A stretch of 64,000 nucleotides of DNA from Sphingomonadales bacterium EhC05 (lineage in GTDB: Bacteria; Pseudomonadota; Alphaproteobacteria; Sphingomonadales; Sphingomonadaceae), in NCBI GenBank assembly GCA_001650955.1, contig LXYP01000006.1, positions 293,244 through 357,243 of the forward strand, written 5' to 3'. Both the position numbers and the translations under genes were made by a program. Shown in pieces: positions 39,799 to 47,983 of the stretch (positions are counted from its first letter, which is position 1; the number at the start of each line of letters is the position of its first letter). Below the pieces are notes generated by a model. It worked only from the letters and a program-made list of their open reading frames with translations, made no database searches and was not told where the DNA came from.

Positions 39799-40734
39799 TC
39801 ATTCGCTGTCTGTCTTGCTGGCCGGGCGCTCTGCGAGCGCCGCATTAAGCTCTGATCCAATCACCATACCGAGACCAACCAGATAGAAGAAGATCAGAGT
39901 GATCATCACGCCTGCAAGGCTGCCATAAGTCAGTTGATAATTGGCCGCATATTTGAGGAACAGCGGAAGCAGCCCGGTAATCAGCAGCCACCAGCCGCTA
40001 ATGAACACCGCTCCGGGCCATTTGGGGTAGGTGCGCGGGCGATATTGGCGCGGCGTCAGCAGACGGAAAAGCAAATAGAGAGTGATGAACAACACCAGAA
40101 ATGGCAAGGCGCTGGATAGCGAGACCCAGAGACTATCGGTTTCAATTTGCGGGAAATAGGCGCCAAGAAATTCGGTGACCCCGGCCAGCATGAATTGTGC
40201 GCTCAGCGCAAACATGGCGAAAAAGACCGAAAATATGATCAGCGCGATTGATGACAGCCGATATTCCCAAAATGCCCGTTGCGCCTGTACGCCATAGGCG
40301 CGGTGCAATATCTCGCGGATCGATTCAATCAGACTGGTCGTCGTCCAGAGACCGACAGCTGCGCTTAGCCATAATAATGGACCGGTGCGCGCAACCATCG
40401 CGTCGCTGATCGGATCATGGAGGGCGCGCGCGACTGACGGTGGTACGGTTCTCAAAAAAGCTTCAACGACGTCGACGCCGACCGCAGTCTGGCCAAAGCT
40501 CCCGGCAATTGTCGCGGCGACGATGAAGAAAGAGAATACGGCCAGCAAGGCGAGATAGGCGAAGTTCCCGGCGAAGGTGAAGCCGTCATTATAGACGCCA
40601 ACGGCGGTCCGCTCAAATACGGTGATTGCCTTCCGAATCGGATTTTCGTCTGCCAGATTTTCTGATGCGCGAGGACCGGTTTCTCCTGACCCGGCACGTC
40701 CGCTTCGTCTTGCTTCGGGTGACAGGTCAGACAT
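39799..40734 (-). CDS. YihY/BrkB family inner membrane protein
   Basis: 311 residues, six hydrophobic segments. A charged N-terminal tail (about 1-45) leads to a first helix with NFAYLALLAVFSFFIV. Later features are LWLSAAVGLWTTTSLIESIREILHRAYG and YRPRTYPKWPGAVFISGWWLLITGLLPLFLKYAANYQLTYGSLAG-type ending, all typical of the YihY family (once mis-called RNase BN). Function is unknown; a transport or envelope role is proposed. Starts 18 bases after the DnaJ-type gene and is followed by fabI. Confidence 0.88.
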   Translation of the reverse strand: MSDLSPEARRSGRAGSGETGPRASENLADENPIRKAITVFERTAVGVYNDGFTFAGNFAYLALLAVFSFFIVAATIAGSFGQTAVGVDVVEAFLRTVPPSVARALHDPISDAMVARTGPLLWLSAAVGLWTTTSLIESIREILHRAYGVQAQRAFWEYRLSSIALIIFSVFFAMFALSAQFMLAGVTEFLGAYFPQIETDSLWVSLSSALPFLVLFITLYLLFRLLTPRQYRPRTYPKWPGAVFISGWWLLITGLLPLFLKYAANYQLTYGSLAGVMITLIFFYLVGLGMVIGSELNAALAERPASKTDSE

Positions 40735-40752
40735 GAACGCGCTTCACCAAAA

Positions 40753-41673
40753 TCAAACTCCCATTGCAGCTCGAGGATTGTCTTGGGAATCCCAGTCTTT
40801 CACGAATGATTTCAGCGCCTCGTCCTTTTCTGGAAGCGTGATCATCAATGTCACAAGCTGATTGCCGCGACGGCCAGATTTGCTGGTAAAACCCTTGCCC
40901 GTGAGCCGCAGTGTCTTGCCCGAGTCGGATCCGGCAGGAATGGACAGCATGACCGGACCATCGACGGTCGGAACCTTCACTTTTGCGCCTTCGACCGCTT
41001 CTTTCAGCGTGATTGGCAGCTCGAGCCGGATATTATCTCCGTCGCGTTCGAAAAAAGGATGATGTTTGATTTGTACCGTGAAGATCGCATCGCCATTGCC
41101 GCCCGGCCCGGCGCGGCCTTTGCCGCTGAGGCGCATTTGAGTGCCGTCCTCAACGCCTTTGGGCAGGCTGAGGTCGATGGTCTTGCCATCTTCGAGAGTG
41201 ATCCGCTGTTTTTCCAGGGTCGCCGCTGCGATAAATTCAACATTCAGACGATAGGCAACATTTGCCCCCTTCGGCGGAGGCGCGCTTTGCCTTCGCGAAC
41301 CAAAGGGTGAGGAACTGCTTCCACCGCCGCCAAACAGGCCTTCGAAAATATCCCCGAAATCAGCGCCGCCATTGCCAAAATCAGATTGCTGGCCTGCCGG
41401 GCCACGCTGATATCCGCCGCCGCCCTGACCAAAGCCGAAAGGTGCGGTCGGATTGCCCTCCGCATCTATTTCGCCGCGATCAAATTGCGCACGCTTGTCC
41501 TTGTCCAAAAGCAGATCATAGGCTCTCGTGACGTCCGAAAATCGTTCCGTTGCTTTCGGATTATCCTTATTCTTGTCGGGATGGAGTTCTTTGGCAAGCT
41601 TGCGATAGGCGCTCTTGATCTCCTTGTCGCTCGCCCCCTTGGCCACGCCCAATGCTGCATATGGATCTGCCAT
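40753..41673 (-). CDS. DnaJ-like co-chaperone (CbpA type, no zinc finger)
   Basis: 306 residues. The J-domain at 1-70 (DPYAALGVAKGASDKEIKSAYRKLAKELHPDKNKDNPKA) has the HPD tripeptide needed to stimulate DnaK. A Gly/Phe-rich linker follows (FGFGQGGGGYQRGPAGQQSDFG, about 76-130), then the C-terminal substrate-binding barrels (VKVPTVDGPVMLSIPAGSDSGKTLRL). The cysteine-rich zinc domain of DnaJ is absent, which fits CbpA/DjlA-class proteins of about 300 residues. It acts in the cytosol with DnaK. First or second gene of the minus-strand run to aroC. Confidence 0.93.
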   Translation of the reverse strand: MADPYAALGVAKGASDKEIKSAYRKLAKELHPDKNKDNPKATERFSDVTRAYDLLLDKDKRAQFDRGEIDAEGNPTAPFGFGQGGGGYQRGPAGQQSDFGNGGADFGDIFEGLFGGGGSSSSPFGSRRQSAPPPKGANVAYRLNVEFIAAATLEKQRITLEDGKTIDLSLPKGVEDGTQMRLSGKGRAGPGGNGDAIFTVQIKHHPFFERDGDNIRLELPITLKEAVEGAKVKVPTVDGPVMLSIPAGSDSGKTLRLTGKGFTSKSGRRGNQLVTLMITLPEKDEALKSFVKDWDSQDNPRAAMGV

Positions 41674-41744
41674 TCTACGCCCTTTTTAAATTCCTTATCT
41701 ACTGAGATATCGGAATTTTTTCCCGTATTTTCAACACCAGTGTC

Positions 41745-42203
41745 TTATTGGGGTATAACGGCATCCGCAACCCTATTGTGCCGCGTTGCGCGCAGCAGCA
41801 GATAGAGAACCAGACCCAATGGTCCCAACATGAGTGTGAAAAACAATATCGGGATCTGAATCCAGCGCGCAAATCCGTATTTATCCGCATTACGGGCGAC
41901 CCAGATACCGACGAATAGATCAAATGCAAGATAGTGAATCCAGCCGATGGTTGCGCCGCCATCACTGGACAGCAATTGCTGGACACCGGCCAATGTCGTC
42001 ATGTCGGGAGTCCCGCCACTTCCGCCATCGATCATTCCGGTCATCAATGGGATGATGATCAGTGCATAGGTGAGCGCGAGCAATCCGGCTCCACCATAGA
42101 AAACAAAGTTCATCACCAATGGCTTGCGCGGCGCAAAGGCGAGTATCAGCCACATCAATAGCGCGTAATTATTCGTGACGGTGAAAATCAGATCCCAGTT
42201 CAT
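41745..42203 (-). CDS. ABA4-like (DUF4281) membrane protein
   Basis: 152 residues with four hydrophobic helices: ALLMWLILAFAP, VFYGGAGLLALTYALIII, IHYLAFDLFVGIWVARNA and FTLMLGPLGLVLYLLLRATR. The motif WIHYLAFDLFVGIW followed by the LGPLGLVLYLLLR tail matches the ABA4-like family, related to plant neoxanthin-biosynthesis ABA4 and to cyanobacterial carotenoid proteins; in bacteria its role is unclear but a carotenoid link is plausible for pigmented sphingomonads. ATG 42203 follows AGGAGAG; an extra in-frame start upstream is unlikely. Divergent from pdxH. Confidence 0.82.
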   Translation of the reverse strand: MNWDLIFTVTNNYALLMWLILAFAPRKPLVMNFVFYGGAGLLALTYALIIIPLMTGMIDGGSGGTPDMTTLAGVQQLLSSDGGATIGWIHYLAFDLFVGIWVARNADKYGFARWIQIPILFFTLMLGPLGLVLYLLLRATRHNRVADAVIPQ

Positions 42204-42326
42204 TGCCTCTCTCCTTTGCTTCACTTCTAGCAGATATGCGAAACATGTCGCGTTGGAATATTGCTATGTCACAAAGAACAAATTGTTTCTTTGCCGCCGC
42301 TCAGAGCGATGATAGATGCTTGCGCC

Positions 42327-42902
42327 ATGACTGATCCATTTGATATTTTTGAAACCTGGTTCGCCGAAGCGCGAGAAACCGAGCTAAATGACAGCAATGC
42401 GATGACTATCGCAACGGCCGATGCAAGCGGGCAACCTTCCGCGCGGATGGTGTTGTTGAAGGGTCATGATCGCACGGGCTTTGTCTTTTACACCAATCAG
42501 GAAAGTCGCAAGGCCCAGGCGATTGCTGAAAATGGCAAGGCCGCGATACTCTTCCACTGGAAAAGCCTGCGTCGGCAAATTCGCATTGAAGGAGTGCTGT
42601 TGACGGTTTCGGACGAAACGGCCGACGCTTATTTCGCTACCCGAAGCCGGGATTCGCAGCTTGGTGCTTGGGCTTCCGATCAGTCGCGCCCGCTGGATAG
42701 CCGAGAGACATTTGAGGCCCGCTTTGCCGAGACCCAGGCGCGATTCGAGGGCAGCGATGTACCGCGTCCGCCGCATTGGTCAGGTTATCGGCTGACGCCC
42801 CAGCGTTTTGAATTTTGGCAAGACCGGGAACATCGCCTGCATGAACGCACGATATTCCTTCGGGATGATGATCATTGGACCAAAGGGATGCTTTATCCAT
42901 GA
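42327..42902 (+). CDS. pdxH: Pyridoxamine 5'-phosphate oxidase
   Basis: 191 residues. FMN enzyme that oxidises pyridoxamine- or pyridoxine-phosphate to PLP, the cofactor needed by SerC among others. Recognisable are ATADASGQPSARMVLLKGHDRTGFVFYTN, RQIRIEG, SQLGAWASDQSRPLDSRE and PPHWSGYRLTPQRFEFWQ, ending in RLHERTIFLRDDD, all conserved and in the usual order. ATG 42327 (MTDPFDIFETW) is chosen where homology starts; an upstream in-frame extension of 22 codons has none. The stop overlaps the phzF-like gene start (ATGA). Confidence 0.96.
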   Translation: MTDPFDIFETWFAEARETELNDSNAMTIATADASGQPSARMVLLKGHDRTGFVFYTNQESRKAQAIAENGKAAILFHWKSLRRQIRIEGVLLTVSDETADAYFATRSRDSQLGAWASDQSRPLDSRETFEARFAETQARFEGSDVPRPPHWSGYRLTPQRFEFWQDREHRLHERTIFLRDDDHWTKGMLYP

Positions 42903-43696
42903 CGATTGAACTGCCCTATTTCCATGTCGACGCCTTTGCAGATCGTCCGTTTACCGGCAATCAAGCGGCGGTGATGCCGCTGACCCAATGGCTGGATGAC
43001 AAGGTCCTGCAGGCGATTGGTGAAGAAAATAATTTTGCCGAAACCGCTTTCTATCTGCCCGATGGAACAGGCGAGGCGGATTATGAACTGCGCTGGTTCA
43101 CGCCGACAGTCGAAATTGCACTATGTGGACATGCCACGCTCGCGAGCGGCCATATTATCCTGTCGCAAAATCCGGATCGGCAGAACATCAGCTTTCGGAC
43201 GCGGAAAGCCGGTGTCCTATCGATGGCCCGGGACGGCGATGGCTATGCTCTCGAATTGCCCGCCTACGCGCCATCGCCTCGAGACATGCCAGACATTGTC
43301 GCGCTCTTGGGCGGGAAGCCAGTGGAAACGCAATTTCACGAAGGCCGCTATCATGTCATTCGCTATGGAAGCGCCGAGGAAGTATTGGCTTTGAAACCCG
43401 ACCTCAAGGCATTGGCTTTGCTTGGCAATGCGCAATTTATCTGCACCGGACCAGGGAAAGATACCGACGTGATAAGCCGGGTATTTGTGCCTGGCGCGGG
43501 AGTTGACGAGGATAGCGTGACCGGTTCGGCCCATGCTGTGCTGACACCTTATTGGGCCAAGCAATTGGGTCGCGATCGCTTCACTGCCTATCAGGCAAGC
43601 GCGCGTGGCGGCCATGTCAATTGCCGACTCGATGGCGACCGGGTCTGGTTAGGTGGAAAATGCGTGACAGTTGTGGAAGGCCTGTTCCGCTTATAG
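42899..43696 (+). CDS. PhzF family epimerase/isomerase-like protein
   Basis: 265 residues, two similar halves of the diaminopimelate-epimerase-like fold. The N-terminus reads YFHVDAFADRPFTGNQAAVM with the typical GNxAAV; NFAETAFYLP carries the catalytic Glu of PhzF (E at about 46), then RWFTPTVEIALCGHATLA and, in the second half, GVDEDSVTGSAHAVLTPYWA. Family members isomerise compounds such as trans-2,3-dihydro-3-hydroxyanthranilate in phenazine synthesis, but this is an orphan with unknown substrate and no phenazine genes near. Coupled to pdxH by a 4-base overlap. Confidence 0.92.
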   Translation: MTIELPYFHVDAFADRPFTGNQAAVMPLTQWLDDKVLQAIGEENNFAETAFYLPDGTGEADYELRWFTPTVEIALCGHATLASGHIILSQNPDRQNISFRTRKAGVLSMARDGDGYALELPAYAPSPRDMPDIVALLGGKPVETQFHEGRYHVIRYGSAEEVLALKPDLKALALLGNAQFICTGPGKDTDVISRVFVPGAGVDEDSVTGSAHAVLTPYWAKQLGRDRFTAYQASARGGHVNCRLDGDRVWLGGKCVTVVEGLFRL

Positions 43697-43736
43697 TCCA
43701 CGGCATAGCCTGACGAAGCAATAATCCGTCGAGGCG

Positions 43737-44879
43737 CTAGCCTCCGATCGGGAAAAGCGCCATGATCTTGCCTATCTGCGCACTCATCGGCGCCAGCACA
43801 TCATCTTGCGTCTTGCCGAGCCTGACGACGGTCAGCTTCTGTTGTGGAGATACAACAATCTGTTGACCCAAATGTCCGAGCGCTGCGAAAATAGTGTCGG
43901 GCCCGTTATCCGGGAACAGCACCTGGTTGCGGCCGTCGGGGCGTTTCTTGTTAAGCCAGATATGCCCACCATAAGCGGCGTCATTCGCTGACGATGTCTT
44001 CATGAATTTGACCCAGCTGACCGGCAGATGCTGTGCGCCCTTCTTTGCACCATTGTTGCGCAGAAACTCGCCGAATATGGCATAGTCCCGCGCGCTGGCC
44101 TGAATGATGCTGCCGCCCAAAAACGTGCCATTCGCGTCAAATTCAAAAAAAGTCCCGTCCATGCCCAAGGGATCGAGCAAGCGTCCGCGGATGAAGCGCA
44201 TCGCCACATCGCGGCGAACTTGCGGATCTTCGCTCTTGGTCAAAGTGCGGGTGATGATATCCGCCAATATGATGCTGGTTGCCGTACTATATTCAAATTT
44301 CTCGCCCGGTTCCGCTTCCATCGGGCGGGCTTCCGCATAGCCAGCCATATCGGGCGCACCTTCGAGAAACAGCATCTGCTGCGTATCGGCTTCATAGAGC
44401 GTTTTGCCACCTTCTTCACCCACTTCAGTATGGTCTAGACCCGAAGACATATGAAGTAGCTGCTTCAATGTGATATCACCGCGTGGATCACCCGGGCGCT
44501 GCCAGGCGGGAACCGGTGCTGGGTCATCAAGCACCAGTCGTCCGTCACTGACCAGAAATCCGATGAGCGCACTGGTGAAGCTTTTGGCCATCGACCAGCT
44601 GATGAAACGCGTGTCTTCGTCATAGCCATCGCCATAACGTTCGGCGATAATTTCACCTCGGTGCATGATCAGCAGGGCGCGTGTTTCTGCCATTTTCGGA
44701 TCTTCAAACAATGGCGCAATGGCGATATCCAGTCGCGCTTTTCGAATCGGGCTATCATCCGAGATATAGGCCAGTTCATCGGCGCTTTTCTGAGGCGCTG
44801 CCTCTGGTTCCTGTGTCGCTCCGCAATTGGCGAGCAGCAGGGTGAACAGCGAAACGGCAGCGATTTTGATCTTGTGCAT
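43737..44879 (-). CDS. Serine hydrolase lipoprotein (beta-lactamase family)
   Basis: 380 residues with a lipobox (LFTLLLANCGAT, Cys about residue 19), so membrane-anchored in the periplasm. The hydrolase domain has the nucleophile motif SMAKSFTSALIG at about 112 and YSTATSIILADII (Tyr motif region) at about 190. Like the 22122 gene it belongs to the class C beta-lactamase/EstB group, yet the two are clearly different in sequence. Such proteins are commonly esterases or 6-aminohexanoate-dimer-hydrolase-like; the IWLNKKRPDGRNQVLFPDNGPDTIFAALGHLGQQIVV-type end fits the latter. Divergent from a small membrane protein, 29 bases apart. Confidence 0.88.
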   Translation of the reverse strand: MHKIKIAAVSLFTLLLANCGATQEPEAAPQKSADELAYISDDSPIRKARLDIAIAPLFEDPKMAETRALLIMHRGEIIAERYGDGYDEDTRFISWSMAKSFTSALIGFLVSDGRLVLDDPAPVPAWQRPGDPRGDITLKQLLHMSSGLDHTEVGEEGGKTLYEADTQQMLFLEGAPDMAGYAEARPMEAEPGEKFEYSTATSIILADIITRTLTKSEDPQVRRDVAMRFIRGRLLDPLGMDGTFFEFDANGTFLGGSIIQASARDYAIFGEFLRNNGAKKGAQHLPVSWVKFMKTSSANDAAYGGHIWLNKKRPDGRNQVLFPDNGPDTIFAALGHLGQQIVVSPQQKLTVVRLGKTQDDVLAPMSAQIGKIMALFPIGG

Positions 44880-44908
44880 GTCTATCCGATGCACCAATAG
44901 GGGTCGCT

Positions 44909-45277
44909 ATGGCAACTGCAAAAATCAAACCCGAGGCCACGAGAGGAAAGGCGCGCGTCGCACTTTATGTGCTGGCGATTTTCATTCTGATTCTCGTCGC
45001 GGTCTTTGCATATAATTACAGCTTCATAAAAGGGCAGCTGGGCGTCGGCACGGCTTATGGCGCTCGAGTCGCCTGTTCCTGTCATTATATTGGTGGCCGA
45101 GATATCGAGGATTGCGAGAAAGACTTTGAGCCGGGCATGGAAGTGATCGGGCTTTCACTCGATGATGACAAGCGCCGCGTGACCGCATCCACGCCGCTAC
45201 TGGCATCCGCTACCGCGGAGTTTCGGGAAGGCTGGGGCTGTATTCTCCTGACCGAACAGGAACTGGCGGCGCAATAG
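44909..45277 (+). CDS. Small membrane protein, unknown, CxC motif
   Basis: 122 residues. One N-terminal membrane helix (LYVLAIFILILVAVFAYNYS, about 18-37) and an outward-facing domain with a CxC pair (VACSCHY), a Cys at DIEDCEK and another in GWGCILL. The cysteines could form disulphides in the periplasm. No family is recognised. Its start is only 29 bases from that of the serine-hydrolase lipoprotein on the other strand, so the two share a promoter region and perhaps a function in the envelope. RBS is weak. Confidence 0.7.
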   Translation: MATAKIKPEATRGKARVALYVLAIFILILVAVFAYNYSFIKGQLGVGTAYGARVACSCHYIGGRDIEDCEKDFEPGMEVIGLSLDDDKRRVTASTPLLASATAEFREGWGCILLTEQELAAQ

Positions 45278-45284
45278 CTGTCCT

Positions 45285-46421
45285 CTAGACTTCCGCGCCG
45301 GCGAGCCACTGCTGTTCGACCGCACCGGTTTCAGCTATCCAGCCGCCGCCGAGCACGCGTTCCTTGTGATAGAAGACAGCTGCCTGTCCGGGGGCGACAC
45401 CAAATTCCGGATTGTGGAATTGCAGTTTTTGGCCCTCTAGCCTTGCGCGTGTTGGCTTCGCCATCGAGCGTACCTTGACTTCCAGCGGACCTTGATAGTC
45501 GCCACCGATCCAGTTGATATCTCGCAGATTCGCATAGGCCACGGCCAGAGCGTCCTTGGGACCCACGATCACGCGCTTTGTTGTGGGTTCCAGCCGGATC
45601 ACATATAGTGGCTCGGCCTGTCCACCAATTTCCAGCCCTTTGCGCTGGCCAACAGTATAATGGATAAGGCCCTTGTGCCGACCCATGACGGTCCCGTCGA
45701 TATGCACTATCTCACCGTCATCATCGGCCTCGGGGCGCAACTTGCGAACAACGCTGGCATAGTCGCCATCGGGAACGAAGCAGATATCCTGACTGTCGGG
45801 CTTGAACGCGACGGCAAGGCCCATGTCTTCTGCAATTTCCCGCACCTGTTTCTTGGGCATATCGCCCAAGGGGAAGCGCAAATAGTCGAGTTGGTCCTGA
45901 GTTGTGGCAAACAGAAAATAGCTCTGATCCCGCGCAGGATCTAAAGCGCGATGCAATTCAGCGCCATTGTCGCCAATGAACCGTCGGACATAGTGACCGG
46001 TCGCGAGGCAGTCTGCACCTAGTTCCCGGGAAAGCTGCAGAAGATCAGTGAATTTCACACCCATGTTGCACTGGACGCATGGTATTGGAGTGCGTCCGGC
46101 CATATATTCATCGGCGAAGACATCCATGACCGACTCTTGAAAGCGGCTGGCGTGGTCAAACACATAATGCGCGATGCCCAGACTATCTGCGACCGCTCTT
46201 GCGTCACGAATGTCTTGGCCCGCGCAGCAGCTTCCGACGCGGCCGACTGCTTCGCCATGATCATATAGCTGCAGCGTAATTCCAATTGTTTCCGCGCCGG
46301 TTCGCGCGGCAAGCGCTGCAACGACGCTCGAGTCAACGCCGCCCGACATGGCCACGACTATACGTTTGCCACTCATATCGTCGCCCAGTTGGAAACTGCC
46401 GTCTATTTTATCGGTCATCAT
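45285..46421 (-). CDS. mnmA: tRNA-specific 2-thiouridylase
   Basis: 378 residues. Adds sulphur to uridine 34 of tRNAs for Lys, Glu and Gln, using the IscS relay and ATP. The PP-loop motif AMSGGVDSS is at about 27-35; two catalytic Cys regions are present: [11 protein letters not shown] (about 120) and [13 protein letters not shown] (about 220). The C-terminal part forms the tRNA-binding barrel. ATG 46421 (MMTDKIDG, after AAGGGACG) is chosen over a long in-frame upstream extension with no homology. Ends seven bases from the small membrane protein gene. Confidence 0.95.
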   Translation of the reverse strand: MMTDKIDGSFQLGDDMSGKRIVVAMSGGVDSSVVAALAARTGAETIGITLQLYDHGEAVGRVGSCCAGQDIRDARAVADSLGIAHYVFDHASRFQESVMDVFADEYMAGRTPIPCVQCNMGVKFTDLLQLSRELGADCLATGHYVRRFIGDNGAELHRALDPARDQSYFLFATTQDQLDYLRFPLGDMPKKQVREIAEDMGLAVAFKPDSQDICFVPDGDYASVVRKLRPEADDDGEIVHIDGTVMGRHKGLIHYTVGQRKGLEIGGQAEPLYVIRLEPTTKRVIVGPKDALAVAYANLRDINWIGGDYQGPLEVKVRSMAKPTRARLEGQKLQFHNPEFGVAPGQAAVFYHKERVLGGGWIAETGAVEQQWLAGAEV

Positions 46422-46607
46422 GATTGCGTCCCTTAACGATATCGGGCTTTGCACGCCAGCTTTGCCTCTTTGTCCGCGTAATATTCTCAATATGATCCAT
46501 TTTGGCACGAATTGTCGGAAAACAAGGAAGGAATGCTTAACACTCCCTAAGGCCGAATGAACGCGCCTTTTACATAAGTTTATACCTTCGCTGTTAGACA
46601 GCTGTTT

Positions 46608-46928
46608 ATGGAAATGAACTTCCCCCACGAACACGGACCAGCAGCCGATGTCGCGAAAACCGATGTCGCGGCGAGTCCATTGGACGCGCATAAAAAATTA
46701 ATAGCGCGGGCGATTGCTCGACAGGCGTCAAGTCGTTCGGTTCAGATCTTGAAGGCTGTACGCGAGTATCAGTCAGAAATTTCAACCTCTCCGTTAGAGG
46801 ACCGAATGGTCTTTTTTGCGGGCGAATTAAAAGGCAATGGCGCTCGTCCAGCATCAAAGCGGCGTTTCAAACGGGGAAGTTTCCGTCCGGATCTATTATT
46901 CGGCGGGTCGGAGAAATCTATTGAATGA
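46608..46928 (+). CDS. Small hypothetical protein upstream of sciP
   Basis: 106 residues, hydrophilic and basic, with no signal or membrane segment. A helix-prone central part ([26 protein letters not shown]) is followed by a basic end ([17 protein letters not shown]). No family is recognised, and no clear ribosome site precedes ATG 46608, though a second ATG follows two codons later. It lies divergent from mnmA and 119 bases before sciP. It could be a genuine small gene, a leader peptide or a chance frame. Confidence 0.4.
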   Translation: MEMNFPHEHGPAADVAKTDVAASPLDAHKKLIARAIARQASSRSVQILKAVREYQSEISTSPLEDRMVFFAGELKGNGARPASKRRFKRGSFRPDLLFGGSEKSIE

Positions 46929-47047
46929 ACGTAATTATGAATGCGCTGTTTACCTTGGCGATTTAGGTATTCGAAAAGCTCTGCTCCTAAAAGGGTCAGA
47001 CATATCCAAACGGGGCAAAATGCCGCAGGGCAAAATTTGAGGGTAGC

Positions 47048-47347
47048 ATGATAGAAAACCAGAAAATAAAACCAGCGCAAGTTGTCGGTCCATTGGGAGA
47101 ACCTCTTACCGTCGCCGATCTGCCTGCACCTGGAACAACGCGTTGGGTTGTCCGGCGCAAAGCGGAAGTCGTCGCTGCCGTGAATGGTGGCCTGCTGACA
47201 GTCAATGAAGTGTGCGATCGATATGATCTTTCGCTGGAAGAATTTGCTTCATGGCAACGCGCTGTTGATCGCTCGGGAATGCCCGGGCTGCGCGTCACTC
47301 GGATACAGCATTATCGAGATCTTTATGAGCGACAGCAGAAATACTGA
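47048..47347 (+). CDS. sciP: CtrA inhibitor SciP (DUF1153)
   Basis: 99 residues. SciP binds CtrA and its DNA sites and lowers CtrA-dependent transcription in G1 of the alphaproteobacterial cell cycle. The segment GTTRWVVRRKAEVVAAVNGGLLTVNEVCDRYDLSLEEFASWQRAVDR is the family's helix-turn-helix core, near-identical in style to Caulobacter SciP. ATG 47048 follows GAGGG. A terminator at 47379-47415 closes the unit. Its presence fits the CtrA-like sites seen elsewhere in the window. Confidence 0.93.
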   Translation: MIENQKIKPAQVVGPLGEPLTVADLPAPGTTRWVVRRKAEVVAAVNGGLLTVNEVCDRYDLSLEEFASWQRAVDRSGMPGLRVTRIQHYRDLYERQQKY

Positions 47348-47378
47348 TTGCACAGTATAACATGTAAAATAGTGTTAT

Positions 47379-47415
47379 TGGGCCGGCGGTTTTCATCGTT
47401 GGCCCATTTTATTTC
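47379..47415 (+). terminator. Terminator after sciP
   Basis: Stem TGGGCCGGCG (47379-47388) / CGTTGGCCCA (47397-47406), with two G-U pairs, runs into TTTTATTTC. It is 32 bases after the sciP stop. Confidence 0.85.
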
Positions 47416-47497
47416 TTCTGTTTGTTGCCGACTTTCTATATGTAGGTTCAGGAATGGGCGACGAAATATTGCGCCCGTCTTAAACTAGGAGGAATCA

Positions 47498-47761
47498 ATG
47501 GGTATCATCATTGCGCTAATCGTTGGCGGAGTAGCGGGTTGGCTCGCCAGCATGGTCATGGGGCGCGACGCTTCCATGGGGGTTTTCTGGAATATCATCG
47601 TCGGGATCATTGGTTCGACAATTGGAAATTTCATCGGGCGCTATTTTGGCTTTGGCGGATCGATTCAGGAATTTTCGATCATGGGCCTGGTAACCGCCTT
47701 TGTCGGTGCCTTAGTATTGCTGCTGATCCTCAATCTCATTCAGCGCGGCAAGGTTCGGTAG
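47498..47761 (+). CDS. GlsB/YeaQ/YmgE family small membrane protein
   Basis: 87 residues, three hydrophobic helices: IIIALIVGGVAGWLASMVMG, FWNIIVGIIGSTIGNFIGRYFG and LVTAFVGALVLLLILNLI. The order and the GGVAGWLAS motif match the GlsB/YeaQ/YmgE transglycosylase-associated family, often induced by stress. The exact function is unknown. ATG 47498 has a strong GGAGGAAT ribosome site. It is a single gene closed by a clear terminator. Confidence 0.92.
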   Translation: MGIIIALIVGGVAGWLASMVMGRDASMGVFWNIIVGIIGSTIGNFIGRYFGFGGSIQEFSIMGLVTAFVGALVLLLILNLIQRGKVR

Positions 47762-47795
47762 AAATAGCCTGAGCAATATCTCCGGATTTTGAGAT

Positions 47796-47828
47796 GGGCT
47801 GGAACCGAAAGGTTTCGGCCCTTTTTTT
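47796..47828 (+). terminator. Terminator after the GlsB-type gene
   Basis: GGGCTGGAACC (47796-47806), GAAA tetraloop, GGTTTCGGCCC (47811-47821), then seven T residues (47822-47828). Two G-U pairs. Strong intrinsic terminator. Confidence 0.93.
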
Positions 47829-47983
47829 GCAGTTGCGAACAAAATTGCCAGGTGGCCTTGTCGTGAGTGAATTATTCGAGTAACACACCGTTGGTCGAAA
47901 ACTATAGTATTTCTGTGTTTTTGGTTGTTTTTTTGTGTATCTAACCGTGCAGGGGCGGTTGAACCGTTTTAAAGAGTGTCAAG

